64,000 nt of DNA, from the NCBI GenBank assembly GCA_016704535.1, contig JADIZZ010000002.1:614241-678240 (forward strand). The letters run 5' to 3'. Numbering within the stretch: position 1 is the first letter of the stretch; each line of letters opens with the position of its first letter. Made by a program: the position numbers and the translations under genes. Shown here piece by piece: positions 1-8,444 of the stretch. Under the pieces are notes generated by a model, which saw nothing but the letters and a program-made list of their open reading frames with translations, did no database searches and was not told the DNA's origin. The DNA comes from Betaproteobacteria bacterium (GTDB taxonomy: Bacteria > Pseudomonadota > Gammaproteobacteria > Burkholderiales > Burkholderiaceae_C).

Positions 1-3000
1 AGCGCCAGCGCACGCGCGTTGTCGCCCAGGTAGAGGTCGAGCAGAATGGCCAGGTTGACCTGTGGCGCGGTGGCGTCGGGGTTCAGCGCGATGGCGGCTT
101 CGTAGGCGGCGCGCGCCTGCTCGAAACTGCCGGTGCGGCGCTGCGCGATGCCCAGCTGGTTCAGCAGCGCCACGCGTTGCACCGCGTCGGGTCGAGGCGA
201 GGCCTGCAGCGCGGTTTCCAGCGCGGCCACTTCCAGGGGCAAGGCGGCGTCGGCACGTTCGGTCTTGCCGTAGCGCACGGGTTTCAGCTGCGCCAGCGCG
301 GCGTAACTGCGCTGCACCCAGGGGTCGTAGAGGCCCGTGGCGGCGCGCCTGGCGTTGGCCTCGAAGAGTTCGATGGCCTTCTCCTCGAAGGGGAAGGCCT
401 GCTCTTCGAGCATCACGTTGTACTGCTCGAGCTCGGCCTTGTTCAGCTTCTTCGGCCGCGCCGAGTTGATGAGCGCCTTGCCGAAGTCCTGGTACACCGC
501 GCCGGCGTGGAAGGTGGCGGCGGTGGTGACCTCGGCGATGCCGGCTTCGGAGGCCAGCGCGTAGGCGCGCAGCGCCTCTTCCATCTTCGCCTTCTTCAGC
601 TTCAGCTGCTTCGCCAGCGGCTCGACGAGCGCCACCTGGCGGTAGTCGGCCAGCACCGGTTCGGCCAGCGCGAGCGTGGCCAGGCCGCCCAGCGTGCGCG
701 TGCGCGGCGTGCGTGCCTCGCCGGCCTGCGCGTCGGCCTGCTGCACGGCGCGTTGCCACACCGCGGCCTGCGCGGGCTGGCCGTCCTGGCGCGAGAGCTC
801 GGCCAGGCGCCAGCGGGCTTCCACCGCGGTCTCCAGCGGCTGCGGGTACTGCTGCAGATAGCGTTCGTAAGCATTCAGCGCGGTGGCCATCAGCGGCGAC
901 GACGCCTGCAGCGGCGCCGGCGTGGCGGTCTTCGTGCTGCGCGTGGCCTTCGCCGGCGCCGGGCGCGCGGCAGCGGTGGTGCGCGCCTTCGTTGCGGGCG
1001 CGGGGCCGGCCTGGCCTGCTGCGCCGGCCGTGCTGCGTGCCTTCTGGTCGGCCAGCGCGGCCTTCTCGTGTAGCTCGGCCGCTTGCCACAGCGCGCCGCG
1101 GGCCAGCTCGGGCTGGGCCGACGCGCTGGCTACACGTTCGAACTCGGCGGCGGCCAAGCTGTTGCGGCCCAGTTCCAGATAGGCCAGCGCCAAGCGCGGT
1201 GCCACCTCGGCCTGCAGGGCATGGCCGGGCTGCTGGCGGCGGAAGTCTTCCAGCGCCTGTGCGGCAGCGTCCCAGTCCTTCAGGCCGATGAGTGCGGCGG
1301 CGGCGTCGAACTGTGCGCTGGCGCGCACCGCCGACGTGGCGGCCAACCCGGCGCTGGTACCGAGGGCGGCGACACGCTGGAAGTGGCCGACGGCGGCGCG
1401 GCCGTCGCCGTTGCTGCGCGCGGCCTCGCCCTGCTTGTAGATCGCCGCAGCCAGACGTTCGACGAACTCGGCGCGGCCGGGGCTGCCGGCCGGGCTGAGC
1501 GCCAGCACCTCGCCGTAGGCGGCCTCGGCCTCGGCGTGGCGGGCTTGTTCGAAGGCGTGGTGGGCCAGCACCGTCCAGGCCGTGCGGCGCAGTTCGGGCG
1601 CGGGTGGCGGCTGCAACGCCAGTGCCTGGCGCGCCACGGTGGTGGCGGCTTCGGCGTCTCCCAGCGCAAACAGCTGTTCCGATGCACGCACCAGCACCGC
1701 GCCGTTGCGGGCATCGGTGGGGAAGGCATCGGCGAAGCGCAGTGAACTGGCCACGGCCGTGCGCTGCAGTGCCGTGCGTTGCGCGGCGTCGGTGCTGTCC
1801 TTCTCTTGCGCGGCATAGGCCAGCAGCGCGGCGTAGCCGGCGTCGGCGCGGCGCAGCGGCGTGCTGGGGGCCGGCGGGGCCGCGCCCTCCGCAGCGGTGC
1901 CGCGCAAGGGCGCGGGCGCCGGTGTATAGGCCACCGTCTCGTATTCGCGCGCGGCGTCGGCCCAGCGTTTGTCCTCGAACAGCAGTTCGGCCAGCAGGAA
2001 GCGGTTGGCCGGCGCTTCGGCATCGGTCGGGAAGCTCGTCAGCAGCGTGCCGTACCAGCGCACGGCTTCCTGCACGTCGGGCGGGGCCCTGCTCTTCTGC
2101 GCCAGCGCGTGGTGGTGGCGCGCCAGTTGCACGAGGTGGGTCTTCACCAGTGCCTGTGCGCCCTGCCAGCCGCTCGGGTTGGCACGGCGGAATTCGCTCT
2201 CGATACCGTAGCGCAGCACGTGGTCCTTCTTGGCCTGCAGCGCCAGCGTGTCGAAGCCGTTGCGTTCGTAGATCTCGATCACGCGCGCCTGCAGCAGCGG
2301 TGCCTGCGCGTGCAGCGGCTGGCGGCGCACGAAGAGCGCCAACGTGTCGGCCGCGTCCTTGATGCGTTCCTGCCGGATGTAGAGCTCGCCCAGGGCGCTG
2401 TAGACGCGGAACTGGTAGCCCTCGCGCGCCGGCGTGGTGATGTAGCGCCCGATGCTCTCGGCGCCCTGCAGGTTGCTCAGAGCGATGCCCATGACGCGGA
2501 AGCTGTCGTCGACCAGCTCGCGGTCGGCGCGTGTCAGGGCGCGCACATTGGCCAGGTCGGCCTCGTCGCGCACGTTGGCCGGCAGGCCGCCGAGCTTGAG
2601 GTCGAGCACGCCGAAGAAGGGCTGCAGGGCGTCTTCCAGCCGCCCCTGCTTGAACAGCGACCAACCCTGCATGTACAGCGCCCGTTCGACGAAGGGCGTG
2701 TGGGTTCCGGCTTTGCCGCTGCCCAGCACCGCGGCGTAGGCGGTCTCGGCCTGCTTGTAGTCGCGCATCGCGAACAGCAGTTCGCCGCGGCGGAACTGGG
2801 CTTCGTCGGCGTGCAGCGTGCCGGGGAACGTGGAGACGAGTCGCGTCAGCGTCTTCAGCGCGTTCTCGAGGTCGCCGCCCTGCTCCTGCGCGCGCGCCAG
2901 TTGGTAGAGCACGCGGTCGTTGCGCGCGTCCTGCGGGTAGGCCTTCAGGAACTCTTCGTAGCGCGCGATGCCGGCCTTGTAGTCGGGCTCGGCGCCGGCG

Positions 3001-3308
3001 GCGGCCGTGGCCTCGGCGGCGATGCGGTCGGCGCGATCCATCTCCAGGTCGCCCAGCCGGCGCAGCGCCTCGGGGCGTTGCGGCGCGTTCGGTGCGGCCT
3101 GCAGGAACTGGCGGTAAGCGGCGATGGTCTGCTCTTCGGCCACGCCGGTCACTTCGTCGGGCGTTACCTTGATGCTGCGGGTGCCCAGGCTGGCCAGCGT
3201 GGGCTGGTCGTCGCCGGGCAGGGTCTTGCGGCCGGCGCAGCCGGCCAGCATCAGCGTGGCGGCCAGCGCCAGCACTGACACGCGACCGGGAAGGCGTACC
3301 CGGCTCAC
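1..3308 (-). CDS. Large TPR lipoprotein, 3' end cut by window edge
   Basis: At least 1102 codons are visible and the C-terminus lies beyond the left edge. The GTG start overlaps the stop of the upstream TPR gene (GTGA, 3305-3308). The N-terminus is a lipoprotein signal: a short basic stretch, a hydrophobic run and the lipobox LMLAGC, so the mature protein should be acylated at Cys and sit in the envelope. The rest translates as one open frame of repeated helical pairs of the tetratricopeptide type, for example QFRRGELLFAMRDYKQAE and AYLELGRNSLAAAEFE, rich in Ala, Leu and Arg. TPR arrays are scaffolds for protein complexes. It is the last visible gene of an eleven-gene run. It could be a scaffold of a Glt-like envelope complex, but that is inference; no catalytic motif was seen. 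Confidence 0.85.
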   Translation of the reverse strand, partial: MSRVRLPGRVSVLALAATLMLAGCAGRKTLPGDDQPTLASLGTRSIKVTPDEVTGVAEEQTIAAYRQFLQAAPNAPQRPEALRRLGDLEMDRADRIAAEATAAAGAEPDYKAGIARYEEFLKAYPQDARNDRVLYQLARAQEQGGDLENALKTLTRLVSTFPGTLHADEAQFRRGELLFAMRDYKQAETAYAAVLGSGKAGTHTPFVERALYMQGWSLFKQGRLEDALQPFFGVLDLKLGGLPANVRDEADLANVRALTRADRELVDDSFRVMGIALSNLQGAESIGRYITTPAREGYQFRVYSALGELYIRQERIKDAADTLALFVRRQPLHAQAPLLQARVIEIYERNGFDTLALQAKKDHVLRYGIESEFRRANPSGWQGAQALVKTHLVQLARHHHALAQKSRAPPDVQEAVRWYGTLLTSFPTDAEAPANRFLLAELLFEDKRWADAAREYETVAYTPAPAPLRGTAAEGAAPPAPSTPLRRADAGYAALLAYAAQEKDSTDAAQRTALQRTAVASSLRFADAFPTDARNGAVLVRASEQLFALGDAEAATTVARQALALQPPPAPELRRTAWTVLAHHAFEQARHAEAEAAYGEVLALSPAGSPGRAEFVERLAAAIYKQGEAARSNGDGRAAVGHFQRVAALGTSAGLAATSAVRASAQFDAAAALIGLKDWDAAAQALEDFRRQQPGHALQAEVAPRLALAYLELGRNSLAAAEFERVASASAQPELARGALWQAAELHEKAALADQKARSTAGAAGQAGPAPATKARTTAAARPAPAKATRSTKTATPAPLQASSPLMATALNAYERYLQQYPQPLETAVEARWRLAELSRQDGQPAQAAVWQRAVQQADAQAGEARTPRTRTLGGLATLALAEPVLADYRQVALVEPLAKQLKLKKAKMEEALRAYALASEAGIAEVTTAATFHAGAVYQDFGKALINSARPKKLNKAELEQYNVMLEEQAFPFEEKAIELFEANARRAATGLYDPWVQRSYAALAQLKPVRYGKTERADAALPLEVAALETALQASPRPDAVQRVALLNQLGIAQRRTGSFEQARAAYEAAIALNPDATAPQVNLAILLDLYLGDNARALA

Positions 3309-5275
3309 CGTGCCACCCCAGCGGCAGTGCTGCGCTGCGCGAACTGCGCCTGGTCGTGGATCTGGGCGATGGCCAGCCGCGCCTGCGCAGCGTAGACCGT
3401 CAGGCGCTCCTGCTGTGCCTCGAGCTCGGCCACGGCGATGTCCTGCAACTGCGCCTGCACGGCCTGCGCCGCCAGTGTGATGCCCGGGCGCATGGCGCTC
3501 ACCTGCTGCGCCAGGCGCGCGATGCGTTCGGCGAAGGCGGCGTGGCGCGCCGGTTCGTCCTGCTGCGCGCGCGAGAGTGCGGCGTCCTGCTCGCGTGCGC
3601 GCGCCAGGCCGGTGGTGCTGGCGCGCAGGGCCTTGCTGGCTTCCCAGCCGCGGGCGCTGAACTCCTGCGTCAGCTGCCAGGTCAACGCGCCGGCGGCACG
3701 GCGCAGGCGTTCGGCGGCGTCGGCAGGCAGTTCGACGCCGGGCTGGCCGGAGGCCGCCTGCAACGTGGCCTGGCCACGCGCCAAGCGCTGCAGCAGGCCT
3801 CGCTCACGGTCGTTGGCGTAGGCCGCTGCGTCGCCTTCGGCCTGCACGCGGACCAGCTCGGTGGCCAGCGCGTCGCGGCGCTGCGCGAGTGCGGCGATGT
3901 CGGCCGTGCCGGTGCTGGCGCGCACGGCAGGCAGCTTCTCGGTGTAGGCACGACGGCGGCTGTCGAGCATGTCGGTGTAGACGCCCAGGCTGTCCTGCCA
4001 ACGCGCCAGGTTGGCGTCGAGGAACTGCAGATCGCGCAGGTTCCTGAACGCGGCCTGGAAGGCGTGGCCGGCCAGCAGCGGCGCCAGGTGTGCGCCGTGC
4101 GGCATCTGGGGCAGCGCGCGGATGCCAGCCGAAGTGTTCATGCCCGCGGCTTCGGTGTTCTCGGCCAGCAGCCCCTGCACCAGCGTGCCGGCGCGGATGG
4201 CGGCGATGGACTCGGCCAGCGCCTGCCTCTCCTGTTCGAAGCTCGCGGCCGCCTGCTCGTAGCCCTTCAGTGCGCTGCCGTAGGCGCGCAGTTCGGCCAT
4301 CGCGTAGGGCAGGGCGATGCGCGCCTCCAGCACGGCGGCGTCGGCGCCGCCGGCCGAACCGCGGCCTGCCAGTTCCGTCCAAGGTGCCAGGGCCAGCTGC
4401 GGGTCCTTCAGCTCGGCCGCAGCCCAGCCGAAGCCCAGCAGCGCCTTGTTCGACGAGGGGCCTTTGAGGCGCACGCGTTGCAGCGCCAGGCGTGCCTCGC
4501 GCGGCTGCTGCGCGGCCAGCGTGGCGAAGCCCAGCGCCACGTTGGCGCGGTCGCGCAGGCTGCGCAGTTCCTCGTTCGGCGCCGGCGTCTGGCCCACGGC
4601 TTCCAGCAGCGCGTGGCCCTTCTTCACGTCGCCGGTCTTCACCAGCGCGACGCCGAGGTTGAATCGGGCATAGAGACCCGCGTTCGGCGCCGCCTTGGGG
4701 TTGGCCTGCAGCGCGTCCAGCAGCGCGGCGGCGCCGGCGTAGTCGTCGCGCGCCATCAGCAGCTGAGCCTGCAGCAGCTGGCGTTCGTCCTCCAGCGTGC
4801 CGGGCAGGGGCGCATCGACGCGCGCCAGTGCCTCTTCGGCCTGCGCATTCAGGCCGCGCTGGTGTCGTACCTGGGCCAGGAAGTACCAGGCGCGGTTGCG
4901 CACCGCGGGTGTCGTGTTGTTCTCGATCAGCCGCGCAAACACCGTGGCCGCTTCGTCGTGCAGCCCGTAGGCCAGCAGCATGCCGCCGCGCAGCACTTCG
5001 GCCTCGTCGTCGTGCGGCGCGATGCGGCCGAAATGCTGCGACACCATGAGCCCGGTGAGCGCGGTGAAAGTGTGGTCCTGGTAGAAGTGGAAGAGCGTGT
5101 CGCCGTAATGCGGCGCCGCCAGCACCTGCGGCGCGCCGGGTTCGTGTTTGGCAGCGGACCCAGCAGCTTGGACAGCTGCGCCCATGGCCAACATCGCCAG
5201 GGCCGCGACCAAGCGAACGCCGCGGAACCGGCTCTGCCGGGCCGCCGAAGGCGCTTCGGGGGGGGTCTTGTTCAC
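3305..5275 (-). CDS. Secreted TPR-like helical protein, 656 aa
   Basis: The GTG start at 5275 overlaps the stop of the preceding gene, and the stop overlaps the next GTG, so it is translationally coupled on both sides. Residues 1-21 are polar and encoded by a copy of a dispersed repeat; a hydrophobic signal-like segment (VAALAMLAMGAAVQAA) follows. The body is Ala/Leu-rich helical repeats of TPR type, for example RFNLGVALVKTGDVKKGHALLE, with a coiled, Arg/Gln-rich C-terminal third. No enzyme motif is present. With the neighbouring TPR lipoprotein and outer-membrane barrels it is probably a periplasmic scaffold. Internal ATG codons 26 and 29 residues further in would remove the repeat-encoded part but also most of the signal segment, so I keep the GTG start. 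The exact family is not recognised. Confidence 0.8.
   Translation of the reverse strand: MNKTPPEAPSAARQSRFRGVRLVAALAMLAMGAAVQAAGSAAKHEPGAPQVLAAPHYGDTLFHFYQDHTFTALTGLMVSQHFGRIAPHDDEAEVLRGGMLLAYGLHDEAATVFARLIENNTTPAVRNRAWYFLAQVRHQRGLNAQAEEALARVDAPLPGTLEDERQLLQAQLLMARDDYAGAAALLDALQANPKAAPNAGLYARFNLGVALVKTGDVKKGHALLEAVGQTPAPNEELRSLRDRANVALGFATLAAQQPREARLALQRVRLKGPSSNKALLGFGWAAAELKDPQLALAPWTELAGRGSAGGADAAVLEARIALPYAMAELRAYGSALKGYEQAAASFEQERQALAESIAAIRAGTLVQGLLAENTEAAGMNTSAGIRALPQMPHGAHLAPLLAGHAFQAAFRNLRDLQFLDANLARWQDSLGVYTDMLDSRRRAYTEKLPAVRASTGTADIAALAQRRDALATELVRVQAEGDAAAYANDRERGLLQRLARGQATLQAASGQPGVELPADAAERLRRAAGALTWQLTQEFSARGWEASKALRASTTGLARAREQDAALSRAQQDEPARHAAFAERIARLAQQVSAMRPGITLAAQAVQAQLQDIAVAELEAQQERLTVYAAQARLAIAQIHDQAQFAQRSTAAGVAR
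5209..5265 (-). repeat. Dispersed GC-rich palindromic repeat, copy A (coding)
   Basis: Read on the minus strand this stretch runs CCCCGAAGCGCCTTCGGCG, then CCCGGCAGAGCCGG, then TTCCGCGGCGTTCGCTTGG. The same blocks recur at 59551-59630 on the plus strand, before rpoC, with an extra 20-odd bases between the first two. It contains small self-complementary units such as CCGGCAGAGCCGG. This copy lies inside codons 4-23 of the 656-aa TPR gene and is translated as the peptide ARQSRFRGV and its flanks. I recall similar repeats between genes of Burkholderiales, but could not search for more copies. Confidence 0.75.
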
Positions 5276-5886
5276 CAGATCTTGACGTCGAACTCAGGCT
5301 GCAACTTGGCCTGCGCGTCACGGATGCGAAGTTCGATGTAGCGCGGCTCGGTGCCCTTGTCGAACGCCAGCGTCGCGCCGCGCTTGTAGTCACGCTCGTG
5401 CGGGCCGCGGCCGGTGAAGAAGGCCGTGACCTGGTGTTTGCCGGCGCGCAGGTTGCCGACGTAGACACGTTGCACGCCGCCGCGGTGCAGGGCCTGAACT
5501 TCCTGCGACGTGTACAGGTGCGTGGCCACCAGCGTGTCACCGAGCTTGATCTGCACCGACTCCAGATCGAAGAGCTTGCCCACGTCCATGCTGACGAACA
5601 GCGCCACCTGGGTGCCGGCCGGGTACAGCAGCTCTTCTTCCAGCACCAGCAGGTCGCGGTTGAGGCGGATCACGTCGGCCTTGAGCTGCTGCACGCGCGC
5701 GTCCAGCCCCGCCGGCTCCGGCGCCGCGGCGGCGGCTGCGGTGGCCGCCGACGCTGCGGGGGCTGCGCTTGGAGCAGGCGCCGCGGCATCGGCCGCCACC
5801 GCCGGCCAGGCCAACGCGAGTGACGACAGCAGCGCCGCAAGCAGCGCCCAGTTCGGCGCCAGGAAGGAAACAGATCGCTTAGGCAT
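5272..5886 (-). CDS. Secreted coiled-coil protein, 204 aa
   Basis: The ATG start gives a clear signal peptide (SLALAWPAVAADA) followed by an Ala/Pro-rich linker to about residue 58. A short coiled coil follows (LKADVIRLNRDLLVLEEELL), then a probable beta-rich domain of about 120 residues ending ...FDVKIW. The stop overlaps the GTG start of the 656-aa TPR gene. Proteins of this shape next to TPR and outer-membrane barrel genes are sometimes annotated as AraC regulators; no helix-turn-helix is visible here and the signal peptide argues against that. It is likely a periplasmic component of the envelope operon with unknown function. Confidence 0.75.
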   Translation of the reverse strand: MPKRSVSFLAPNWALLAALLSSLALAWPAVAADAAAPAPSAAPAASAATAAAAAAPEPAGLDARVQQLKADVIRLNRDLLVLEEELLYPAGTQVALFVSMDVGKLFDLESVQIKLGDTLVATHLYTSQEVQALHRGGVQRVYVGNLRAGKHQVTAFFTGRGPHERDYKRGATLAFDKGTEPRYIELRIRDAQAKLQPEFDVKIW

Positions 5887-5902
5887 GGCGGGTCCCGAGG
5901 GT

Positions 5903-7024
5903 CTAGAAGTTGGCCAGCACCATCAGCTGCAACACGTTGGCGTCGTAGCTGTAGGTCTTGCCGGTGCGCAGGTCGGTGAAGTCCGAGAAGCGGAAGCTCT
6001 TGCGTTCGTAGGCGCCCACCAGCTTCACGTCCCAGCCGGGCGGCAGCCGTGGCCAGGTGTAGCTGAGCCGCGCGCCGACGGACGTGCTCTTGAAGCTGCT
6101 GAGCTGGCGGTTGCGCGAGACATAGACCGTCTCGACCTGCGCGTTGTCGCTGTAGAAGAGCGCCTTGTCCTGGGCGTAGAAGCGCATCGTGGCGTCGAGC
6201 AGGAAACGTTCGCCGAGGTACTTGGCGAAGCCGAACTCGGTGGTCGTGGCCTTGATGTCCCAGTTGTCCCAGTAGCGGCGGAACTCGGCGCGCACCGAGC
6301 TGCCGGGCAGCTGCGCGCCGGTGTCGTAGAGGGTGCGCGCCTTCACCGCGCGGCTGCTGCGCGTGCGCGGGTTGCGCTCGGGCACCGCAGCGCCGAACAC
6401 CCGCGCGGCGCGGTAGGGACTGCCGAGGTAGCCGCTGTCGGCCACGGCCTCGGCGTTCAGGCTCACCAGCCAGCGCGGCGTGAGGATCTGCGTCACGCCG
6501 GCGCGGTATTGCCAGTGGCTGGCCTGGTCTATCCAGCCGCGGTCGCCCTTCTTGCCCACCTGGTCGCGCGCGCGGGTGAAGCCCAGGCTGACGGTGGTCA
6601 TGCCGCCGAAGACCTCGTGCGAGACGTCGGCGTTCACCGCCTCGGCGATGTAGTCGGGCTCGCTGCTGCGCGACACGCCCACCGACACCAGGCTGTCGCG
6701 CACCAGCGTGTCGGCGCCGAGGTCCCAGGCCGTGCGTGTTTCCTTGAACGGGCTGGCGGTGGTGACCACGTCGATGCTGGCGTTGCTGACGGCGTCGACG
6801 TAGTACTGCGCCGACAGCGAGACGCGGTCGGCCAGGCTTTTGCGCACCAGCAGCGCCGGGCCGGTGGCCTTGACGCCGCCACCGTCGTACACGTGGTAGA
6901 TCGCCTCGGCCTTGTTCTCGGGCAGCGTGGCGGCGCTGGCACCGCCCGCGGCACCGCCGGCCATGGCGGCGCCCGGCACTGCACGGCCCACGCGGCGCAG
7001 CAGCTTCCAGACGCGGCGCAGCAT
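5903..7024 (-). CDS. DUF3570 outer-membrane beta-barrel protein
   Basis: The 373-aa product matches what I know of the DUF3570 family. It starts at the ATG one base after the stop of the DUF4266 gene (TGACATG); a longer in-frame start at 7102 would run through the DUF4266 gene and is less likely. The N-terminus is basic then Gly/Ala-rich (AMAGGAAGGASAA), followed by many alternating strands (VSLSAQYYVDAVSNASIDVV, TTVSLGFTRARDQ). It ends in LANF, the terminal aromatic residue typical of barrels inserted by the BAM complex. DUF3570, DUF4266, ApbE and TlpA genes are often neighbours in proteobacteria as I recall; the biochemical role is unknown. Confidence 0.85.
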   Translation of the reverse strand: MLRRVWKLLRRVGRAVPGAAMAGGAAGGASAATLPENKAEAIYHVYDGGGVKATGPALLVRKSLADRVSLSAQYYVDAVSNASIDVVTTASPFKETRTAWDLGADTLVRDSLVSVGVSRSSEPDYIAEAVNADVSHEVFGGMTTVSLGFTRARDQVGKKGDRGWIDQASHWQYRAGVTQILTPRWLVSLNAEAVADSGYLGSPYRAARVFGAAVPERNPRTRSSRAVKARTLYDTGAQLPGSSVRAEFRRYWDNWDIKATTTEFGFAKYLGERFLLDATMRFYAQDKALFYSDNAQVETVYVSRNRQLSSFKSTSVGARLSYTWPRLPPGWDVKLVGAYERKSFRFSDFTDLRTGKTYSYDANVLQLMVLANF

Positions 7025-7025
7025 G

Positions 7026-7262
7026 TCAGTTGCAGCCACAGCCGCCGCCCTGCACGCCGGTCGCGCCACGGGCACCCTCGCGCACGAGATGGATGTGTTC
7101 ACGGTGCTTGTCGGCCAGCGTGGTGCGCGACCACTGCATCACCGGGTCGGCCAGGCGTCCACGCTCGTACGGCGCGACCCAGGGTTGGACGGCGCAGCCC
7201 TGCAAGGCCGCCAGGACCGGCGCGCAAAAGGCGAGGAAGACGGTGCGACGCATGGTCCTCAT
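7026..7262 (-). CDS. DUF4266 small lipoprotein, 78 aa
   Basis: The ATG overlaps the tlpA stop (ATGA, 7259-7262). A second ATG three codons later is an alternative start. The lipobox is AALQGC with Cys23. The body contains WVAPYERGRLADPVMQW, and the tail is glycine-rich with two cysteines, ending GGGCGCN, the signature I associate with DUF4266. Just before that tail sits EGARGAT, which resembles the DGxSGAT-type acceptor of ApbE flavin transferases, and an ApbE gene heads this operon. The family role is unknown. The Cys-x-Cys end could bind metal or be a TlpA substrate (inference). Confidence 0.85.
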   Translation of the reverse strand: MRTMRRTVFLAFCAPVLAALQGCAVQPWVAPYERGRLADPVMQWSRTTLADKHREHIHLVREGARGATGVQGGGCGCN

Positions 7263-7759
7263 TCCTTGACGAGCTCGCGAATCTGCTTTTCGTAGGCGTC
7301 TTCCATGCCCTCGCGGTAGCCGCGGTGCAGGTAGCGCACGCGCCCGTCGCGGTCGATGAGCACTGTGGCCGGCATGCTGCCCATGTCGTAGCGCTTGATG
7401 ACCGACTTGTCGGCGTCGAGCAGCACGGGAAACTTCAGTCCCAGCCGCGCCGCGGCGGCCACGGCCTGGCTCGGGTCGTCGTCGACGTTGACACCCAGTA
7501 GCGTGAAGCCGCTGGCCTGGTACTTGCCGTAGAGGCGGTTCAGGTGCGGCATCTCCTGCTTGCAAGGGCCGCACCAGGTGGCCCAGAAGTTCAGCAGCAC
7601 GACCTGGCCGCGCTGTTCCTGCAGGCGCAGGTTGCCGCCGGCGGCGGTCTTCAGCGTGAAGTCGGGCGCCGCGCTCTGCGCGGCGATCACGGCCTGTGCC
7701 GGCGGCACGGGGGCCAGCAGCGCGGCGGCCAGGGCCAGGGGGGCGATCAGAGGGCGCAT
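7259..7759 (-). CDS. TlpA-like thiol:disulfide oxidoreductase
   Basis: The 166-aa protein has an N-terminal secretion signal (PLALAAALLAPVPPAQA) and one thioredoxin fold of the AhpC/TSA-Redoxin type. The active site is WCGPC, with Cys63 and Cys66, preceded by VVLLNFWAT; the cis-proline is in SMPATVLID (Pro130). Such proteins reduce specific disulfides in the periplasm, often for heme or copper-site maturation. It lies between an outer-membrane barrel gene and the DUF4266 gene. Its likely clients here are the c-type heme proteins or the CxC tail of DUF4266, which is inference from context. Confidence 0.93.
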   Translation of the reverse strand: MRPLIAPLALAAALLAPVPPAQAVIAAQSAAPDFTLKTAAGGNLRLQEQRGQVVLLNFWATWCGPCKQEMPHLNRLYGKYQASGFTLLGVNVDDDPSQAVAAAARLGLKFPVLLDADKSVIKRYDMGSMPATVLIDRDGRVRYLHRGYREGMEDAYEKQIRELVKE

Positions 7760-7764
7760 GGGGA

Positions 7765-8433
7765 TCAGAAGAAGACGGTGAGACCGGCGGTGATCTCGAT
7801 GTTCTGGGTGCTGCTGCGCTTGCCCAGCAGGTCGAGCGTGTAGACGTGGTCGCGCACGTCGGCCTGCACGGCCAGCCAGTCCTTGAACACGACACGCAGG
7901 CCGAAACCGGCACTGATGGTCTGGCGCTTCGTGCCAGCGAAGTCGGTGCTGCCGACGCCGGCGACGATGTAGCCCTGCGAGATCCTGGCGTTGCTGCGGC
8001 CGAAGAACACTTCGCCCGGCAGCAGGTTGTAGCCGGCCACCACGTTGTAGTAGCTCAGTGTCTGCTTGGGCGTGGGGAAGATGCCGACGTTGGGGAAGAC
8101 GACGCGGAAGTCCTCGTCGCTGACCTTGGTGCGCCCGTACGTGCCCTCGACGAAGATGTCTTCGGTGATGTGGTAACCCAGGCGCAGGCCGCTGACCGCG
8201 CTGTTGCCGAAGTTCTGCGCGGCGTAGGCGCCGGCGAACAGGCCCACAGAGAAGTCGTTCGAAGCGAAGCGCGGCAGCTTCACGTCGCGGCGGTCGACCT
8301 GCGGCACGATGACCTGTTCGGTGGGCTGCGGCGCCGGGGTGGCGGGCGCCGGTGTCTGCGCCCCCACGGGCAGGCTCGTGGCGACGAGCGCGGTCATGGC
8401 GACGGCCAGCAGGAAGTTGTTCTTGGGGGGCAT
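7765..8433 (-). CDS. Outer-membrane beta-barrel protein, 222 aa
   Basis: The signal peptide is about 25 residues (AVAMTALVATSLPVGAQ), followed by a Pro/Thr/Gln linker and then repeated amphipathic strands (FSVGLFAGAYAAQNFGN, GLRLGYHITEDIFVEGTYG, TISAGFGLRVVF). The C-terminus is GLTVFF with a terminal Phe, typical of barrels. Predicted size fits an eight-strand barrel. It resembles the outer-membrane barrel family found near Myxococcus gliding genes and in gammaproteobacteria (OMP_myx_plus, from memory). It lies 5 bp upstream of tlpA and 11 bp downstream of a related SH3-barrel gene. Confidence 0.82.
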   Translation of the reverse strand: MPPKNNFLLAVAMTALVATSLPVGAQTPAPATPAPQPTEQVIVPQVDRRDVKLPRFASNDFSVGLFAGAYAAQNFGNSAVSGLRLGYHITEDIFVEGTYGRTKVSDEDFRVVFPNVGIFPTPKQTLSYYNVVAGYNLLPGEVFFGRSNARISQGYIVAGVGSTDFAGTKRQTISAGFGLRVVFKDWLAVQADVRDHVYTLDLLGKRSSTQNIEITAGLTVFF

Positions 8434-8444
8434 GTTGCGGCGGG

